The notes under the pieces were generated by a model that ran no database searches, was not told where the DNA came from, and saw nothing but the letters and a program-made list of their open reading frames with translations. Positions 26,473 to 37,055 of a stretch of DNA of 64,000 bases are shown here, piece after piece (the first letter of the stretch is position 1; each line of letters opens with the position of its first letter). The stretch lies in assembly GCF_000607165.1 (NCBI RefSeq), contig NZ_JFZG01000031.1:1-64000 (forward strand), given 5' to 3'. The DNA is from Ralstonia pickettii (lineage in GTDB: Bacteria > Pseudomonadota > Gammaproteobacteria > Burkholderiales > Burkholderiaceae). A program made the translations under genes and the position numbers.

Positions 26473-27321
26473 ATGAACTTGCTACAGATTCTTGTCCTTG
26501 CCGTCATTCAAGGGGCAGCCGAACTCCTGCCGGTATCTAGCTCGGCCCATGTCATTGCGGCCGAGAAGCTGATGGGGCTGGATCCAACGGCGCCTCAAAT
26601 GACGCTTTTGCTGGTCATGCTGCATACCGGCACGATGTTCGCGGTCATTGCCTATTTCTGGAAATCGTGGCGCACCACCTATTTCAGTTCAGGGCAGGCA
26701 TTTCGCACTAACGCCCTGTGCATACTGGTTGCAACGCTCGCAACCGGTATCGTGGGGGTGGCGCTGCTGCAATTCATTAAGCACGTAGTGGTAGCTGATT
26801 CATCGAATTTCGAGATCGAACATCTGTTTGGCAACTCGCGTCTGATAGCCGCTGCCTTGGCTGCAGCCGGCCTGTTGATCATTGTGTCTTCCCGTCTCCA
26901 GGATCGGGGGATCGATAACCTCACCCTGCGCCAATCGGCATGGATTGGCGCCGTGCAGGGGCTGTGTCTTCCATTTCGCGGTTTCTCTCGTTCGGGAGCC
27001 ACTATCTCGACCGGGCTTGCCTTAGGTGTGACGCGGCGGCGTGCCGAAGAGTTTAGCTTTGCGTTGGCCGTAGTATTAACCCCAGCAGTGATCGCCAAAG
27101 AAGCGTATCGACTCTACAAAGAATACGCAGCTACCACCACAGCAATGCACTCGGATGGACTCTTGCACCTCATGGGGCCAAGCATGATCGGCATGGCGCT
27201 GAGCTTCTTGGCAGGTTTGGTTGCGCTGCGGTGGCTGTCACGCTGGCTGGAGCAAGGCCGATGGCATTTCTTCGGCTGTTACTGCTTGTTGGCTTCGCTG
27301 TTGGTACTGTGGATTGGCTAA
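26473..27321 (+). CDS. pbrB: Undecaprenyl-pyrophosphate phosphatase homologue PbrB (UppP/BacA)
   Basis: The 282-residue membrane protein carries both BacA/UppP active-site boxes: AAELLPVSSSAH near the N-terminus and PFRGFSRSGATIS in the middle. The family releases phosphate from undecaprenyl pyrophosphate at the outer face of the inner membrane. In lead resistance this phosphate is thought to precipitate the Pb(II) exported by PbrA. In other pbr operons this domain can be fused to the signal peptidase; here the two are separate genes, 63 bases apart. Confidence 0.85.
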   Translation: MNLLQILVLAVIQGAAELLPVSSSAHVIAAEKLMGLDPTAPQMTLLLVMLHTGTMFAVIAYFWKSWRTTYFSSGQAFRTNALCILVATLATGIVGVALLQFIKHVVVADSSNFEIEHLFGNSRLIAAALAAAGLLIIVSSRLQDRGIDNLTLRQSAWIGAVQGLCLPFRGFSRSGATISTGLALGVTRRRAEEFSFALAVVLTPAVIAKEAYRLYKEYAATTTAMHSDGLLHLMGPSMIGMALSFLAGLVALRWLSRWLEQGRWHFFGCYCLLASLLVLWIG

Positions 27322-27430
27322 CCACGTTTGTCATGTGCTTCTGCCGAATTGGAGCTTTTTCAGAAGGCTTCGATATTCGGCCTTTCGCTATAGCGAGGTC
27401 AGCCGGTTGAGTGATGTGAATCGACGCTCC

Positions 27431-28030
27431 ATGTTACTTCGACGCGCCATTGTCATCGGGCCAGCGATGCTGGCCCTCTTGATCGCCATTGGATTCCTCA
27501 CAGTGGCATGGCAGATTGTCAGTTACGGAGAGCAGTCGTTTAATGCTCCCGTGGATGCGGCTGTTGTTCTTGGCGCTGCAGCATGGGGGAATAGGCCGTC
27601 TCCCGTTTATCGGGAGCGGATTAACGAGGCGATTGCACGCTACCAGAACAAGCAGGTGAAATACCTGGTTTTCACCGGCGGGACACCGGGGGCAGGTTAT
27701 CCCAGCGAAGGCGAGGTCGGCCGCGAGTATGCGATCAAGCACGGTGTTCCACCTGACGCGATCTTGGCGGAGACCACCTCGCGTACGACTTGGCAAAACC
27801 TTGTCAATGCAAAGAAATTATTAGACCCACTTGGGATTCGCACGGTTCTGTTGGTCAGCGATCCGCTACATTTGCGAAGAGCAACGGCAATGGCTAACGA
27901 TCTTGGACTCCAGGCCCTGCCTGGGCCTACGTCCTCTAGCCGTTTCGAATCCTTGACCACTCGAGCGAACTTTCTGTGGCGCGAAATTTGGCTTTATCTC
28001 GACTACCTTGTCTTTAAAAAGCCGTCCTGA
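27431..28030 (+). CDS. DUF218 (YdcF/SanA/ElyC-type) membrane protein
   Basis: The ATG at 27431 gives a 199-residue protein with one N-terminal membrane segment (residues of about 6-28) and a DUF218 domain: VDAAVVLGA, SPVYRERINEAIARY, VFTGG, then SRTTWQNLVNAK and LLVSDPLHLRRA. Members of this family are linked to undecaprenyl-phosphate and cell-envelope metabolism. Placed directly after the UppP-type phosphatase, it may support that step of lead precipitation, which is inference. The longer frame from 27221 overlaps the phosphatase gene and is rejected. Confidence 0.75.
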   Translation: MLLRRAIVIGPAMLALLIAIGFLTVAWQIVSYGEQSFNAPVDAAVVLGAAAWGNRPSPVYRERINEAIARYQNKQVKYLVFTGGTPGAGYPSEGEVGREYAIKHGVPPDAILAETTSRTTWQNLVNAKKLLDPLGIRTVLLVSDPLHLRRATAMANDLGLQALPGPTSSSRFESLTTRANFLWREIWLYLDYLVFKKPS

Positions 28031-28140
28031 AAACCCAAATACATCCAGGTACGCCACGCATGACTCAGGGACAGCCACGTTGCTGCGACGGGCCATTGCT
28101 TTCCCTGTGGATGCCACGACAAGGCGCTTTCGTGAGCAGC

Positions 28141-28170
28141 CCACCCGACTGATCCCGCTCAGCCGGGTGG
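28141..28170. terminator. Strong hairpin between convergent operons
   Basis: CCACCCG-A-CTGA faces TCAG-C-CGGGTGG around a 6-base loop. It lies between the end of the pbr operon (28030) and the end of the leftward copper operon (28204), so it could end transcription from both sides. There is no long T run. Confidence 0.5.
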
Positions 28171-28203
28171 CGCACGACCGTTGGCCCGTACGCCGCCGAC
28201 GGC

Positions 28204-28542
28204 TTACTTGCTCCGCAAATCGACGACGGTCGGCTGACCATCGACCGTATCAAAGACCGCCCACACAGCTTGGCCCTCCCTGAAATTCTTCAGCGACGCC
28301 TTGTCCTTGACGGAAAACGTCATCGTCATGGCGCCCATGCCGAGGTTGTCGATGGCGCCATGCTTGAGCGTGACCTTGCCGGTGTCGGGGTAGACCTTGC
28401 GGACTTCTGCTGAAACGGGCTTGGGTGCTTGCTGAGACTGCGCTGCCGGCTTCATATCCATACCTTCCATCGGCGTGGCGGCAAAGGCTGCGGGGGCGGA
28501 TGCCAGCATCAGGGCGAATGTAAGAGCGGAAACGTATTTCAT
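28204..28542 (-). CDS. cusF: CusF-type periplasmic copper-binding protein (second copy)
   Basis: The 112-residue protein has a signal peptide (to about residue 21, ending AAFA) and a CusF domain with LKHGAIDNLGMGAMTMTF, which holds the His and Met-x-Met ligands. The tryptophan that caps copper in E. coli CusF is replaced in this segment. It is a clear paralogue of the CusF at 30662 and shares the PMEGMDMKP-type mature start. It would bind Cu(I) or Ag(I) in the periplasm and hand it to CusB. It is the last gene of the leftward copper block. Confidence 0.8.
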   Translation of the reverse strand: MKYVSALTFALMLASAPAAFAATPMEGMDMKPAAQSQQAPKPVSAEVRKVYPDTGKVTLKHGAIDNLGMGAMTMTFSVKDKASLKNFREGQAVWAVFDTVDGQPTVVDLRSK

Positions 28543-28705
28543 CGTGAGACTTCGTCATGAGAGGGTGGTTGGGAAACAGATGTTGTGTCTGGCCGATGGA
28601 TGTCCGGGTCGCCGCACTCCTGACTCGAGCGCATGCCGCGATTTATGCGACTGGATGCTTCGAAGCGGCCCAGGCTTTACCCAATGGGGGCCGCAGGGCG
28701 GTGAC

Positions 28706-28897
28706 TTACTTGCGGCGGCGGCTCGCGGTCTTGCGAGAACGCGTGCGCGCGCGGGCTTGTCCACGCGGATGACCGGTGCCATATCGTCGGCGCAGGTACC
28801 AAGCGAATAAACAGATCGCACAAAATGTCAGCGCCACGGCGACCAAGATGGTCACAATGACATTGAGCGGAAGATCGAAGACGGGGGCTCTATTCAC
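28706..28897 (-). CDS. Possible small membrane protein with basic tail
   Basis: The 63-residue frame starts with a GTG and has one clear membrane segment (LNVIVTILVAVALTFCAICLFAW) followed by a tail of Arg and Lys (RARTRSRKTASRRRK). No good ribosome binding site is visible. The hydrophobic-then-basic layout and its place in a run of same-strand small genes support a real gene, but the evidence is modest. Confidence 0.35.
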   Translation of the reverse strand: MNRAPVFDLPLNVIVTILVAVALTFCAICLFAWYLRRRYGTGHPRGQARARTRSRKTASRRRK

Positions 28898-28996
28898 AGT
28901 GAGTCACACGCATTGCGATTTGCATCGACGGTCGACTGAAAGCCAGGAACGCCTCAGCATCCCTTGCTTCTTCATCATGCAGTTGGCGGGACAGCG

Positions 28997-29224
28997 TCAG
29001 GCCGCTGATGTGTTCCGACCTGTCAGCGCGTTGCGGCCATCGGTGTACGGGTCGCGCGGATCGTTCACCGAGCGTGCGCCGTCGGTGTAGATATCACGCT
29101 TGTCTGCGATGTGCGCACCATCGTGGTAGGGGTCTACCTTCTGCGCGGCCATCACCACACCGGCGGTTGCGCCAAGAGACACCAGTACCGTGCTGGCGAG
29201 AATGATCTTCTTGATCGTTTGCAT
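28997..29224 (-). CDS. Secreted DPYTDG-repeat protein
   Basis: The 75-residue protein has a signal peptide (about 26 residues, ending VMAA). Its mature part is a run of short repeats: DPYHDG, DIYTDG, DPYTDG. The same repeat occurs in the protein at 43836. Such proteins are found near copper genes of Cupriavidus-like bacteria. The repeated Asp and Tyr could bind metal or another envelope protein, but no role is established that I can cite. It could be related to CopQ. Confidence 0.65.
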   Translation of the reverse strand: MQTIKKIILASTVLVSLGATAGVVMAAQKVDPYHDGAHIADKRDIYTDGARSVNDPRDPYTDGRNALTGRNTSAA

Positions 29225-29355
29225 GATATTTCTCCAATCGTGCGGATCTGAGTGGGCTGCGTCGCCATCGCTCAGAATCCCGTGTTGCTCATATCCAGTG
29301 ATGCGGCGCGAAATGCGCCGGCTCCTGAGATTCCGTCAGCTCACCGCGAGTTGAT

Positions 29356-29865
29356 TTAGTGGCCGGCGTACAGGCCGGTGCCGTTTGGATAGGCCCAGAC
29401 ACCCTTGGCGGCAGGAATCTCCGGAAAGAGCGTGCTCAGCTCGACGGCGGAGTTGCCCTGCCGCGCGGCGAAGGTCCATGCGGTTGAGCTCTGACCGAAG
29501 TCAAAGCGCACCGTTTCGCCAGCGCGCACGGGAACGGCTTTCATCCCCGGGACGACGACAACCGTGCGCGAGCCTACGGGCATCGCCGCAGCCCGCTCGC
29601 CGAACAGCGCGGCGCCCGCATTGCTCGGCTGGCTGTCCGACCGATGCATCATTTGCTGGTGCATCTTGTCTCCTGTTGCAGACATCTGCCCCATCATTGC
29701 GCAGTGATCGCGCATCGCTTGATCGCTCGCATCGCCCGCACTCGCAACCCGTTGTTGTTGCGCGGCCTTGCGGGCACTGTTGATGGCGTCCCAGTTTGGG
29801 CCTGCAAAGGCGGATGCACTGAGTGCGGCGAAGGTAATAGCGGAAAGAACTTGGATAGCTTTCAT
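29356..29865 (-). CDS. CzcE-like periplasmic metal-binding protein
   Basis: The 169-residue protein starts at the ATG at 29865 and has a signal peptide (residues 1-21). The mature N-terminus (GPNWDAINSARKAA) is shared with the small protein at 41187. A His/Met-rich middle (HQQMMHRSD) follows, and residues of about 95-169 match the CzcE fold: RTVVVVPGMKAVPVRAGETVRFDF, then LSTLFPEI and a YPNGTGLYAG end. CzcE binds copper in the periplasm. Here it lies in the leftward copper block between the DPYTDG protein and the GYVCP protein. Confidence 0.65.
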   Translation of the reverse strand: MKAIQVLSAITFAALSASAFAGPNWDAINSARKAAQQQRVASAGDASDQAMRDHCAMMGQMSATGDKMHQQMMHRSDSQPSNAGAALFGERAAAMPVGSRTVVVVPGMKAVPVRAGETVRFDFGQSSTAWTFAARQGNSAVELSTLFPEIPAAKGVWAYPNGTGLYAGH

Positions 29866-29983
29866 GATTGATCCCGAATGTTGACTGTCAGAGGCGCGAC
29901 ACCACATGGCGTGCATTGTTCGCAGCAAGGTGTGCGCATGGTTTCTGCAATTGGCAGCAGCAACTGCTGCCATTCGGGGTCAA

Positions 29984-30364
29984 TCAGAGTCGTAGTCTGG
30001 CCGTCTGAAGATAGATCGGCGCAGATACCACCGTGTAGAGCGACAGGGGATGCAAGGCATCGCTGCGCCCCAACATCTCCGGGCGGGGATAGCGAGCTTC
30101 CCGCACTGGTGGCCCATCGCCATCGGGTGGATGGCCCTTGTTGTCGGCCCAGAGACGCCCATCGCCAAACGAGTCGGCACACAGCACCAACTGGTCGCCG
30201 CCGGCATTCAGGCAGTCGTCGCGCGACACCAGATTCTGGTGCGCCGGCTCGTACACCGATTCCATCGGGCACACATACCCTGCTGCCGCCAGACGGGTGA
30301 AAAGTAAGCTGGCCAGGACGACCCAGCCGGCCAATCGGCGGAGGATCCCGCTGCCGGCCCTCAT
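29984..30364 (-). CDS. Small envelope protein of the GYVCP type (copy 1)
   Basis: The 126-residue protein has an N-terminal hydrophobic segment ending AAAGYVCP, with a cysteine just after it, and the C-terminal signature SAPIYLQTARLRL. A paralogue at 40680 has the same frame (AIAGYVCP ... GPIYLATARLRI). Both have three to four cysteines and a DGRxWAD(A/N)xGH motif that could bind metal. It is probably an exported protein of the copper system with unknown role. It is followed by a GPNWDAINSAR protein in both places. Confidence 0.65.
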   Translation of the reverse strand: MRAGSGILRRLAGWVVLASLLFTRLAAAGYVCPMESVYEPAHQNLVSRDDCLNAGGDQLVLCADSFGDGRLWADNKGHPPDGDGPPVREARYPRPEMLGRSDALHPLSLYTVVSAPIYLQTARLRL

Positions 30365-30661
30365 CGGAGCGACCCCGTTTGCAAACCTGCGACGAGGTTG
30401 CGGCCGTGGACATCAAACCGGCCGCGCGCATGCCACCGCCCGGCAAAGCCAGCCGGTGTGGGGAGCATGTCCATGACCTGAGTTCTCACGACGGGGATTC
30501 CTGTTTGGTAGTCGAAGCGATGACTTCAAGATAAACCTTCCATTCGTGGGAAGGTCAGGGGGTGCATCGAAAATATTCGAAATCCTGCGGCTCATCATTT
30601 TTCGAGCCGCTGCGCGTTGAGGCACACTCCCGCGCTCATCAGCGGGAGCGCACTCTGGCAT

Positions 30662-31000
30662 TTACTTGCGCTGAATATCCACCACGGTTGGTTTGCCACC
30701 GACCTTATCGAACATGACCGAGACCGACTCGCCTTCCTTGAAGTTCTTCAGCGAAGCGCGGTCCTTGACCGGAAACGCCATGGTCATGGCCGGCATGCCG
30801 AGGTTCTCAATCGCAGCATGTTTGAGGGTGACCTTGCCCGCTTGCAGGTCGATCTTCTGGATATCCGCGGCAACCGGGCTCGGCGCCTGCTTGGCGTGGC
30901 CCGCCGGCTTCATGTCCATGCCATCCATGGATTCGGCCGCAAATGCCGCCGGTGCAGCAGCGAGAGCAAGCACGATTGCAAAGGTCTTGATGTGTTTCAT
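30662..31000 (-). CDS. cusF: CusF-type periplasmic copper chaperone
   Basis: The start is the ATG at 31000, which overlaps the cusA stop by four bases. The 112-residue protein has a signal peptide (ending AAFA) and a CusF domain ([20 protein letters not shown]). The Met-x-Met pair and a histidine are present, but the usual tryptophan is not. It completes the cusCBAF operon and would deliver Cu(I) or Ag(I) to the CusCBA pump. The longer frame from 31315 lies within cusA and is rejected. Confidence 0.9.
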   Translation of the reverse strand: MKHIKTFAIVLALAAAPAAFAAESMDGMDMKPAGHAKQAPSPVAADIQKIDLQAGKVTLKHAAIENLGMPAMTMAFPVKDRASLKNFKEGESVSVMFDKVGGKPTVVDIQRK

Positions 31001-34000
31001 AGTGATTCCTCTTGATGTGAGGGGTGGGTGGAAAGCGGTGACGATTCCGTCTGCCGACGGCGGATCAGCAGATACACGGCCGGGACGACGAACAGGGACA
31101 GCAATGGCGCGGTGACCATGCCGCCAACCATCGGAGCGGCAATGCGCTGCATGATCTCGGAACCTGTGCCGTGCGCCCACATGATCGGAATCAGACCGGC
31201 CAGAATGACGGCGACCGTCATGGCCTTCGGGCGCACGCGCAGGACGGCGCCTTCCTGAATGGCTTCCAGCAGCGCCTCGGTTGTGTTGCGGCCGGCTTCC
31301 TGTCGCTCCGTCCAAGCCTGTTTGAGATAGAGCAGCATGATCACGCCGAACTCGGCTGCCACCCCGGCCAGCGCGATGAAGCCGACAACCCCGGCCACCG
31401 ACAGGTTGTAGCCCAGCCCGTAGAGCAGCCAGAAGCCGCCGATCAGCGCCAGCGGCAGCGTGCCCATGATGAGCAGCGCCTCGTCGATGCGGCCAAACAC
31501 GAGGTACAGCAGCACGAAGATGATGAGCAAGGTGAACGGCACGACCACCTTCAGCTTGGCGCTGGCGCGCTCCAGGTACTCGAACTGGCCGGACCAGCTC
31601 AGCGCGTAGCCAGCCGGCATTGGCACCGCTTTGGCCACCGCCGCCTGCATGTCCTGCACCGCCGAGCGCAGGTCGCGCCCCCGAATGTCCACGTACACCC
31701 AGCCGGACAAGCGGGCGTTCTCGCTGCGCAACATCGGTGGCCCTTGCACCACCTGGATTCGGGCGACATCAGACAGCGTGATCTGCTGGCCGCGGTCGGT
31801 GACGATCGGCAGGCCGCGCAGTTGCTCGACCGAGTCGCGGTAGTCGCGCGGGTAACGCACATTGATCGGGAACCGGGCCAGGCCGTCGACCACTTCACCC
31901 ACGTTATCCCCGCCCACCGCCGACGACACGATGCTCTGGACATCTTCGATATTGAGGCCATACCGCCCGGCGGCCATCCGGTCGATGTCGACATTGACGT
32001 AGCGCCCGCCGGACAGCCGCTCCGCCAGCGCCGAAGTGACACCGGGCACGGTCTTCACCGCCGCCTCGATCTGCGTGGTCAGCCGGTCGATTTCCTTCAA
32101 GTCCGTGCCCGCCACCTTGATGCCGACCGGGCTCTTGATGCCGGTGGCCAGCATGTCGATGCGGTTGCGGATGGGCGGCACCCAGATGTTAGACAGGCCC
32201 GGCACCTTGACCACGCGGTCCAGCTCTTCGACCAGCTTGTCGGTCGTCAAGCCAGGCCGCCATTGGTCGCGCGGCTTGAATTGAATGGTGGTCTCGAACA
32301 TCTCGATGGGCGCCGGGTCGGTCGCGGTATCAGCGCGGCCGGCCTTGCCGAACACGGTGGCAACCTCCGGGACGGTCTTGATGAGGCGGTCGGTCTGCTG
32401 CAACAGTTGGGCCGCTTTGCCTGCAGACAACCCCGGCAGTGCCGATGGCATGTACAACAGGTCGCCCTCGTCCAGCGGCGGCATGAACTCACCGCCCGTG
32501 CGCAGGATCGGCCAGGCCGTGGCCGCAAGCAGCACGGCGGCGATGACAACCGTCGTCTTGGGATACGCCAGCACCCTAGCCAACACCGGTTGATAAAGCC
32601 GGATCAGCCAGCGGCTGAGCGGATTCGATTGCTCGGTCGGGATGCGCCCGCGGATCAGGTAACCCATCAGCACCGGCACGAGTGTCACGGACAGCCCCGC
32701 GGCAGCGGCCATCGAGTAGGTCTTGGTGAAAGCCAGCGGCGAGAACAGCCGGCCTTCCTGCGCCTCCAGTGTGAACACGGGGATGAACGACAGCGTGATG
32801 ATCAGCAGCGAGAAGAACAGCGCCGGGCCCACTTCCGCCGCCGACTCGCCGATCACGCTCCAGCGCTCGTGTCCGGTCAGCTCCCGGCCGGGATTGTCCG
32901 CATGCCAGTGTTCCAGATGCTTGTGCGCGTTCTCGATCATGACCACGGCTGCGTCGACCATGGCACCGACGGCGATGGCGATGCCGCCCAGCGACATGAT
33001 GTTGGCATTGACGCCCTGATAGCGCATCACCAGGAAGGCGGCGAGCACGCCCAGCGGCAGCGAAACGATCGCGACCAGCGCCGAGCGCAAGTGGAACAGG
33101 AACACCAGGCACACGAGCGCGACGACGATGAACTCCTCGATCAGCTTGTGCGTCAGGTTCTCTACCGCGCGGTTAATCAACTCGGAACGATCGTAGGTCG
33201 GCACGATCTCGACGCCGGCAGGCAGGCTCTTCTGCAGCGTGGCGAGCTTGGCCTTGACGGCTTCGATGGTTTCTAATGCGTTCTTGCCGGAGCGCATCAC
33301 GATGACGCCGCCGGCGACTTCACCCTGGCCATCGAGATCAGCAATACCGCGGCGCATCTCTGGCCCGAGCTGGACGGTCGCGACATCGCCCAGGCGAACG
33401 GCGATGCCTGCATCGCTTGTCGTCAGTGGAATCTGGCGGAAGTCATCGAGCGTCTTCAAGTAGCCGCTTGCGCGAACCATGTACTCCGCCTCGCCCAGTT
33501 CCAGCACCGAGCCGCCGGTCTCCTGGTTGGCGCCCTTGAGCGCCGCCAGCACCTTGGCTTGGGACAGGTTGTAGGCGCGTAACCGGTCCGGCATCAGGAC
33601 GACCTGGAACTGCTTGACCATCCCACCAAGCGATGCCACCTCGGCCACATTAGGCAGCGATTTGAGCTCGAAGCGCAGGAACCAGTCCTGCAGTGCGCGC
33701 AATTGGCTGAGGTCGTGCTGGCCGGTCTTGTCCACCAGTGCGTACTCGTAGATCCAGCCCACGCCGGTCGCGTCCGGGCCCAGCGCCGGCTTGGCGGCGG
33801 CCGGCAGGCGGGATTGCACTTGGTTCAGGTATTCCAGCACGCGTGAGCGGGCCCAATACAGGTCCGTGCCATCCTCGAACAACACGTAGACGAAGGAATC
33901 TCCGAAGAACGAATAGCCGCGCACCGTCTTGGCGCCGGGCACCGACAGCATGGTGGTGGTCAGCGGATAGGTGACCTGGTTCTCCACGATCTGTGGCGCC

Positions 34001-34167
34001 TGACCGGGGAATGGCGTGCGGATGATGACCTGCACGTCTGAAAGATCGGGCAGCGCATCGAGCGGCGTGCTACGCACGGCCCACAATCCCCACGCGGTCA
34101 GCATCAGCGTCGCCAGCAGGATCAGGAAGCGGTTGCGGATGGACGCCAGAATCAGCCGGGCGATCAT
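30997..34167 (-). CDS. cusA: RND copper/silver efflux pump CusA (SilA)
   Basis: The 1056-residue protein starts at the ATG at 34167 ([14 protein letters not shown]). It has the RND layout of 12 membrane segments and two large periplasmic loops. The fourth membrane segment reads [13 protein letters not shown], near residues 395-410, which is the signature of monovalent-ion (Cu/Ag) heavy-metal RND pumps. A second EN-type motif and a methionine-rich periplasmic cleft are expected. It works with CusB and CusC to move Cu(I)/Ag(I) across the outer membrane. Four-base overlaps join it to cusB and cusF. Confidence 0.95.
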   Translation of the reverse strand: MIARLILASIRNRFLILLATLMLTAWGLWAVRSTPLDALPDLSDVQVIIRTPFPGQAPQIVENQVTYPLTTTMLSVPGAKTVRGYSFFGDSFVYVLFEDGTDLYWARSRVLEYLNQVQSRLPAAAKPALGPDATGVGWIYEYALVDKTGQHDLSQLRALQDWFLRFELKSLPNVAEVASLGGMVKQFQVVLMPDRLRAYNLSQAKVLAALKGANQETGGSVLELGEAEYMVRASGYLKTLDDFRQIPLTTSDAGIAVRLGDVATVQLGPEMRRGIADLDGQGEVAGGVIVMRSGKNALETIEAVKAKLATLQKSLPAGVEIVPTYDRSELINRAVENLTHKLIEEFIVVALVCLVFLFHLRSALVAIVSLPLGVLAAFLVMRYQGVNANIMSLGGIAIAVGAMVDAAVVMIENAHKHLEHWHADNPGRELTGHERWSVIGESAAEVGPALFFSLLIITLSFIPVFTLEAQEGRLFSPLAFTKTYSMAAAAGLSVTLVPVLMGYLIRGRIPTEQSNPLSRWLIRLYQPVLARVLAYPKTTVVIAAVLLAATAWPILRTGGEFMPPLDEGDLLYMPSALPGLSAGKAAQLLQQTDRLIKTVPEVATVFGKAGRADTATDPAPIEMFETTIQFKPRDQWRPGLTTDKLVEELDRVVKVPGLSNIWVPPIRNRIDMLATGIKSPVGIKVAGTDLKEIDRLTTQIEAAVKTVPGVTSALAERLSGGRYVNVDIDRMAAGRYGLNIEDVQSIVSSAVGGDNVGEVVDGLARFPINVRYPRDYRDSVEQLRGLPIVTDRGQQITLSDVARIQVVQGPPMLRSENARLSGWVYVDIRGRDLRSAVQDMQAAVAKAVPMPAGYALSWSGQFEYLERASAKLKVVVPFTLLIIFVLLYLVFGRIDEALLIMGTLPLALIGGFWLLYGLGYNLSVAGVVGFIALAGVAAEFGVIMLLYLKQAWTERQEAGRNTTEALLEAIQEGAVLRVRPKAMTVAVILAGLIPIMWAHGTGSEIMQRIAAPMVGGMVTAPLLSLFVVPAVYLLIRRRQTESSPLSTHPSHQEESL

Positions 34168-35687
34168 GGCTTGCCTCCCTGATCCGTGCTGGCGGACGCG
34201 ACCGAGGACAGGACCGCCATGCCATCCTTGTCTAGGTGGAAGCGGAACCGCACCCGGTCGCCCGACTTCAGGCCTTTTGGCAGACCTGCCGGCGGCGCCG
34301 CGAAGTCCATCGTCATGGCGCCCCACTGGATCGACGGAATCGGCCCGTGCGAGATCGTCAGGCCTCCACCCGTGACGGCCTCGATGCGGCCGACGCCTTC
34401 GTGCTCGGTGGTGGCTGCTGCGGGCGCGGAGGCCGCAGCCGGTGCCGCCATGCGCTCGGTGGTGCCGCGCAGGCTGGCTTCCGAATCGATCAGGAACTGG
34501 CCGGAGGTGACCACTTTCTGACCAGCCTTGAGGCCCGCCAGGATTTCGACCATGCCGGCGGCCTCGCGGCCGGTCTTGATCTCCGTGGCCACAAAGCCGG
34601 CCTGGCCTTCATCGACCATGACAATGCTGCGCTGACCAGTACGGATGACGGCCTCCAACGGGATGGTAAGCACGTCCTGCTGCTCGCCACTGTCGAAGCG
34701 GACCGTGGCAAACATGCCCGGCAACAGGTGTCGGCCCTTGTTGGGCAGGACAATGCGCACCTTGATGGTCCGCGTTGCCGGGTTGACGTCGGGCAACACG
34801 GTGTCGACCTTGCCGATCAGCGGCTCGGCTGCCCCGGTCGGCAGCACCTTGACCGCCAGGCCGGGCGAGATGGTGCGAGCCTGGCCTTCCGGCACCTCGG
34901 CAACCACCCAGACCTGGCTCAAGTCGGCCAGGCGGAACAGCGTCATGCCGGGGGAGACCGTCATCCCGTCACGCACCGCGACCTCGGTCACGATGCCATC
35001 GATGGGGCTCGCGATACCCACGCTGGGCTGCAGCCGGCCGGATGCCTCGACCGCACTGACCTGGCCCGGCGTCATGCCGGCCTGCAGCATGCGCGCCTTG
35101 GCCGCACCGGCGAGATCGGCCTGACCGTGTGCCGACTGACGCAACACAGCCAGATACTCTTCCTGCGCCGCCACCCAGTCCGGCGAATACAGCGTCACCA
35201 GTGCCTGCCCACGCCGCACGGGGTCAAGCGTCGCCCTGACCGCGACGTGCTGGACGAAGGCGTTTGTGCGCGCCTGGATTACTTGCACGCTGCGCTCGTC
35301 GATGGCGATGTTGCCGGGCGCCTCCAGTACCGCGCTCAACCGGCCGGCTTTGACTTCGGCCGTGCGGATGCCGAGGTTTTGCGCGACACGGCTATCGACC
35401 GTGATGCCGCTGGCACCGCTATCCCCGTCCGCATAGACCGGCACCAACTGCATGTCCATGAAAGGGGATTTGCCCGGCTTGTCGAAACGTTGCCCGGGCA
35501 CCATGGGGTCGTGCCAGTACAGCACCTTCTTTCCGGTCTTGGGATCGATGCCGCCGGATGCCGTGCTGGCCGGCATCGACGATGGTGCCGACCGGGCACC
35601 CTGCGTGACGCCGACCCGGTAGGCGCCATAGATCGCGGTCCCGACAAGAACGAGCCCCACAGCCGTGGCGATGATCTGTTTTTTCAT
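34164..35687 (-). CDS. cusB: Membrane-fusion protein CusB with C-terminal CusF domain
   Basis: The ATG at 35687 (MKKQIIAT) gives 507 residues. An N-terminal anchor is followed by a heavy-metal-binding segment ([20 protein letters not shown]), the hairpin, lipoyl and barrel domains of membrane-fusion proteins, and from about residue 430 a CusF-like domain ([16 protein letters not shown]). This domain keeps the tryptophan that the two separate CusF proteins lack. CusB links CusA to CusC and loads metal. It overlaps both neighbours by four bases, so translation is coupled. Confidence 0.9.
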   Translation of the reverse strand: MKKQIIATAVGLVLVGTAIYGAYRVGVTQGARSAPSSMPASTASGGIDPKTGKKVLYWHDPMVPGQRFDKPGKSPFMDMQLVPVYADGDSGASGITVDSRVAQNLGIRTAEVKAGRLSAVLEAPGNIAIDERSVQVIQARTNAFVQHVAVRATLDPVRRGQALVTLYSPDWVAAQEEYLAVLRQSAHGQADLAGAAKARMLQAGMTPGQVSAVEASGRLQPSVGIASPIDGIVTEVAVRDGMTVSPGMTLFRLADLSQVWVVAEVPEGQARTISPGLAVKVLPTGAAEPLIGKVDTVLPDVNPATRTIKVRIVLPNKGRHLLPGMFATVRFDSGEQQDVLTIPLEAVIRTGQRSIVMVDEGQAGFVATEIKTGREAAGMVEILAGLKAGQKVVTSGQFLIDSEASLRGTTERMAAPAAASAPAAATTEHEGVGRIEAVTGGGLTISHGPIPSIQWGAMTMDFAAPPAGLPKGLKSGDRVRFRFHLDKDGMAVLSSVASASTDQGGKP

Positions 35688-36985
35688 TTGCGTTCCTTGA
35701 TGGCGGACTCGGTCTGCGCGGTGGGCAGCGGAACTAGGAAGGTCAGGTCCGCCCACAGCTTGGCCGTCTTGGCTTCCAGTGCGAGTCGCTCCAATTCCGT
35801 GTCGATGGCGCGATGATTGGCTTCAGCCACGGCCAGCAGCGATCCGGTATTGGCCCGATACGCCGTCAAGGCCGCCTCCGCCTGTGCGTTGGCGAGCGGC
35901 AAGGTTTGTTGGTCGTAGCGCTTGAGCCGTTCGGTATTGCGCTGCAACTCGGCCAGCTTGGCGCCGACCATGGCCTGGGTATCGCGCCGGATGATTTCGG
36001 ACTTGGCGCGCGCTGCCTGGGCCTGCGCCAGCCTAGCCGCGACTTCGCGGTCCTGCCGGTTGCCCTGGTCCCAAGGCAGCGGAAAGCTGATGTTCACGGA
36101 ACCCATGTTTGAGAACGCAGAGCCGCGCTGGCTATACATGAACTCGACCGTGACATCCGGCTTCTTGGCTTGCGCAGCGGCCCGGATCTCGCTCTCTGCT
36201 AGCCCTACCTCACGCTGCGCGGCGGTGATCTCAGGCACGGTATCCAACTCACCGCGCGCCAACCGCTCGACCGGCGGGGGAACGTCCAGGCGCGGCGGCT
36301 CGGAGAGCGGGCGGGTGGCGGCCGGGCCGATCCAGCGTTCCAGTGCCACGGCACTGGCCGTCACGGCGGCGCGGTTTTCGTCCAGGCGGTCCTGCAGTTT
36401 CTGGATTTCCAGTTCCATCGCCAGCACGTCGGCGCGCGTGCCCCGTCCACTGCGATACGCGGCGGTTGCCGCTTGCAACGCGAGTTCCAGTGGATGTCCA
36501 TGGTGGCCCAGCAAGGCCCCCGTTTGCTCGGCATACCAGCGGTCCAGCCATGCGCCGACGGCGTTGCGCTGCACGTTGGCCAAGGCGACCGCGCGCTGCG
36601 CTTCGGCGGCGTCGGCTTCCGCTTCGAAGCGTGCCGCCTTGGCGCGGCGCTTGTCCGCACGCGTGAATTCCTGCATCACGCTGATGGAGCGCATGGTCAT
36701 GAAATCCCGGCTGACCGAGAACTGGTCCGGGCCATTGACCGGCACGTTGTTGATGCCGAGCTTGAGTACGGGGTCCGGCAACTGGCCGGCGGCGACCGCC
36801 ATTTGGGTCGCGGCGTCGATGGTGCCGCGCGAGGATTCGGCGTCGCCGGCATGCACGGTGGCAAGCGCAACGGTTTCCTCAACAGAAAGCGGAGGAACAG
36901 ATTGCGAGGTCGCGGCATGCGACATCGCGATGCCGAAGGCAGGCGCGCAAAGCAACGCCAGCGTCAGGCGACGTGGAAAAAGCAT
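35684..36985 (-). CDS. cusC: Outer-membrane factor CusC (TolC family)
   Basis: The 433-residue protein has a signal peptide (to about residue 24) and two outer-membrane-factor repeats made of long heptad-rich helices. Motifs such as DPVLKLGINNVPV, QEFTRADKRRAKA and VELGG-like turns are typical of heavy-metal CzcC/CusC proteins. It forms the exit duct of the CusCBA tripartite pump. It is the second gene of the leftward operon and overlaps cusB by four bases. Confidence 0.9.
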   Translation of the reverse strand: MLFPRRLTLALLCAPAFGIAMSHAATSQSVPPLSVEETVALATVHAGDAESSRGTIDAATQMAVAAGQLPDPVLKLGINNVPVNGPDQFSVSRDFMTMRSISVMQEFTRADKRRAKAARFEAEADAAEAQRAVALANVQRNAVGAWLDRWYAEQTGALLGHHGHPLELALQAATAAYRSGRGTRADVLAMELEIQKLQDRLDENRAAVTASAVALERWIGPAATRPLSEPPRLDVPPPVERLARGELDTVPEITAAQREVGLAESEIRAAAQAKKPDVTVEFMYSQRGSAFSNMGSVNISFPLPWDQGNRQDREVAARLAQAQAARAKSEIIRRDTQAMVGAKLAELQRNTERLKRYDQQTLPLANAQAEAALTAYRANTGSLLAVAEANHRAIDTELERLALEAKTAKLWADLTFLVPLPTAQTESAIKERK

Positions 36986-37055
36986 AAAGCCTCCATGAAC
37001 GACGACAGCTACCCCAGTCTAGAGAGGGCAGCACCGGATGACGTCGATCTGAAGG

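Noticed and set aside
31171-33276. 701-residue rightward open frame over cusA
   Set aside because: It is the antisense shadow of cusA in high-GC DNA; its composition (Arg, His, Gln, Asp rich) is typical of such shadows and it has no domain.
34236-35816. 526-residue rightward frame over cusB
   Set aside because: Antisense shadow of cusB with the same biased composition and no ribosome binding site.
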